The notes under the pieces: model-generated
The model's database searches: none
What the model saw: only the letters and a program-made list of their open reading frames with translations
Told to the model about the DNA's origin: nothing
Translations under genes and position numbers: made by a program
Shown: positions 46,665 to 46,779 of the stretch, one piece after another
How the letters are laid out: each line of letters opens with the position of its first letter
Numbering within the stretch: the first letter of the stretch is position 1
From: Herpetosiphonaceae bacterium
Lineage (GTDB): Bacteria > Chloroflexota > Chloroflexia > Chloroflexales > Herpetosiphonaceae
Reading direction: 5' to 3'
Length of the DNA: 46,779 nucleotides
NCBI GenBank assembly: GCA_013538855.1
Contig: JABXJS010000214.1
Coordinates: 1-46,779, forward strand

Positions 46665-46778
46665 CTAGCGCGTCCAGCTCAGCCCGGCGGGGTAGGTTAC
46701 GGCCAGCAGCGTCGGCGCGCTGCCGTCGGCGTTCATCAGGTACAGGGCGTAGTCTGCGTTGCCGTCGCGGTTGGACTT
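46665..46778 (-). CDS. C-terminal end of a TolB/PD40-like beta-propeller protein (partial)
   Basis: The last 37 codons plus stop of a gene entering from the right edge. The peptide contains SNRDGNADYALYLMNADGS followed by TLLAVTYPAG and ends LSWTR. The S-x-RDGN ... Y-x-MNADGS pattern is the signature of PD40/TolB-type propeller blades, so the complete protein is probably an exported or lipoprotein beta-propeller. Its stop is 18 bases beyond that of the convergent exported-protein gene. Confidence 0.7.
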   Translation of the reverse strand, partial: KSNRDGNADYALYLMNADGSAPTLLAVTYPAGLSWTR

Positions 46779-46779
46779 A

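Overview
The window is GC-rich DNA packed with protein-coding genes; no rRNA, tRNA, CRISPR array or transposase is recognisable. The gene content suggests a Chloroflexota bacterium, probably class Chloroflexia (an inference from content and style, not a marker gene). It includes a giant exported repeat protein, a spermidine-synthase/membrane fusion next to a DUF350 protein, an LtrA family protein, a DUF4011 helicase-nuclease and a TolB-like propeller fragment. Shine-Dalgarno sequences (AGGAGG type) precede most genes.

Layout. 1-874: no gene, but two tandem 170-bp units with a nested hairpin. 875-6490, all minus strand: a restriction-nuclease-like protein with an HTH, an OmpR-type response regulator, its histidine kinase and a small zinc ribbon form one tight operon. 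Downstream are a YHYH-domain exported protein and a His-rich exported protein. An 11-bp-period direct repeat over the -35 region of the YHYH gene suggests control by the adjacent regulator. 6606-7916: an acetyl-CoA hydrolase/CoA-transferase. 8045-13266, plus strand: a promoter, five genes and a strong terminator. The genes are an aminopropyltransferase fused to a membrane and coiled-coil region, a FemAB-like aminoacyl transferase, a small unknown domain, a DUF350 membrane protein and a membrane-anchored copy of the same unknown domain. This is my best candidate for an undescribed system, possibly polyamine-based modification at the cell envelope.

13353-15610: a free-standing DnaJ-type zinc finger and a Kef-type antiporter. 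15615-19782: a TetR repressor diverges from an operon of an F420-reductase-like dinucleotide-binding protein, LtrA and an NmrA-like protein; a perfect palindrome covers that operon's promoter. The ltrA-nmrA junction has been tandemly multiplied, leaving chimeric mini-ORFs between the genes. 19856-25784, minus strand: a 1339-residue DUF4011-helicase-nuclease resembling Hhe-type phage defence proteins, a small protein with a conflict-system-like N-terminal coiled coil and its own promoter, and a histidine phosphatase.

26232-44150: one gene of 5972 codons encoding an exported protein. It has cadherin-like and PKD domains, a cysteine-poor von Willebrand D domain, fourteen two-part repeats of about 200 residues, and a C-terminal array in which three different globular domains are inserted into the same beta-sandwich scaffold. 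It is probably a surface or matrix adhesin. 44450-46778: an XRE regulator with a MmyB-like ligand domain, two tandem paralogous exported proteins of unknown family, and the last 37 codons of a beta-propeller protein at the right edge.
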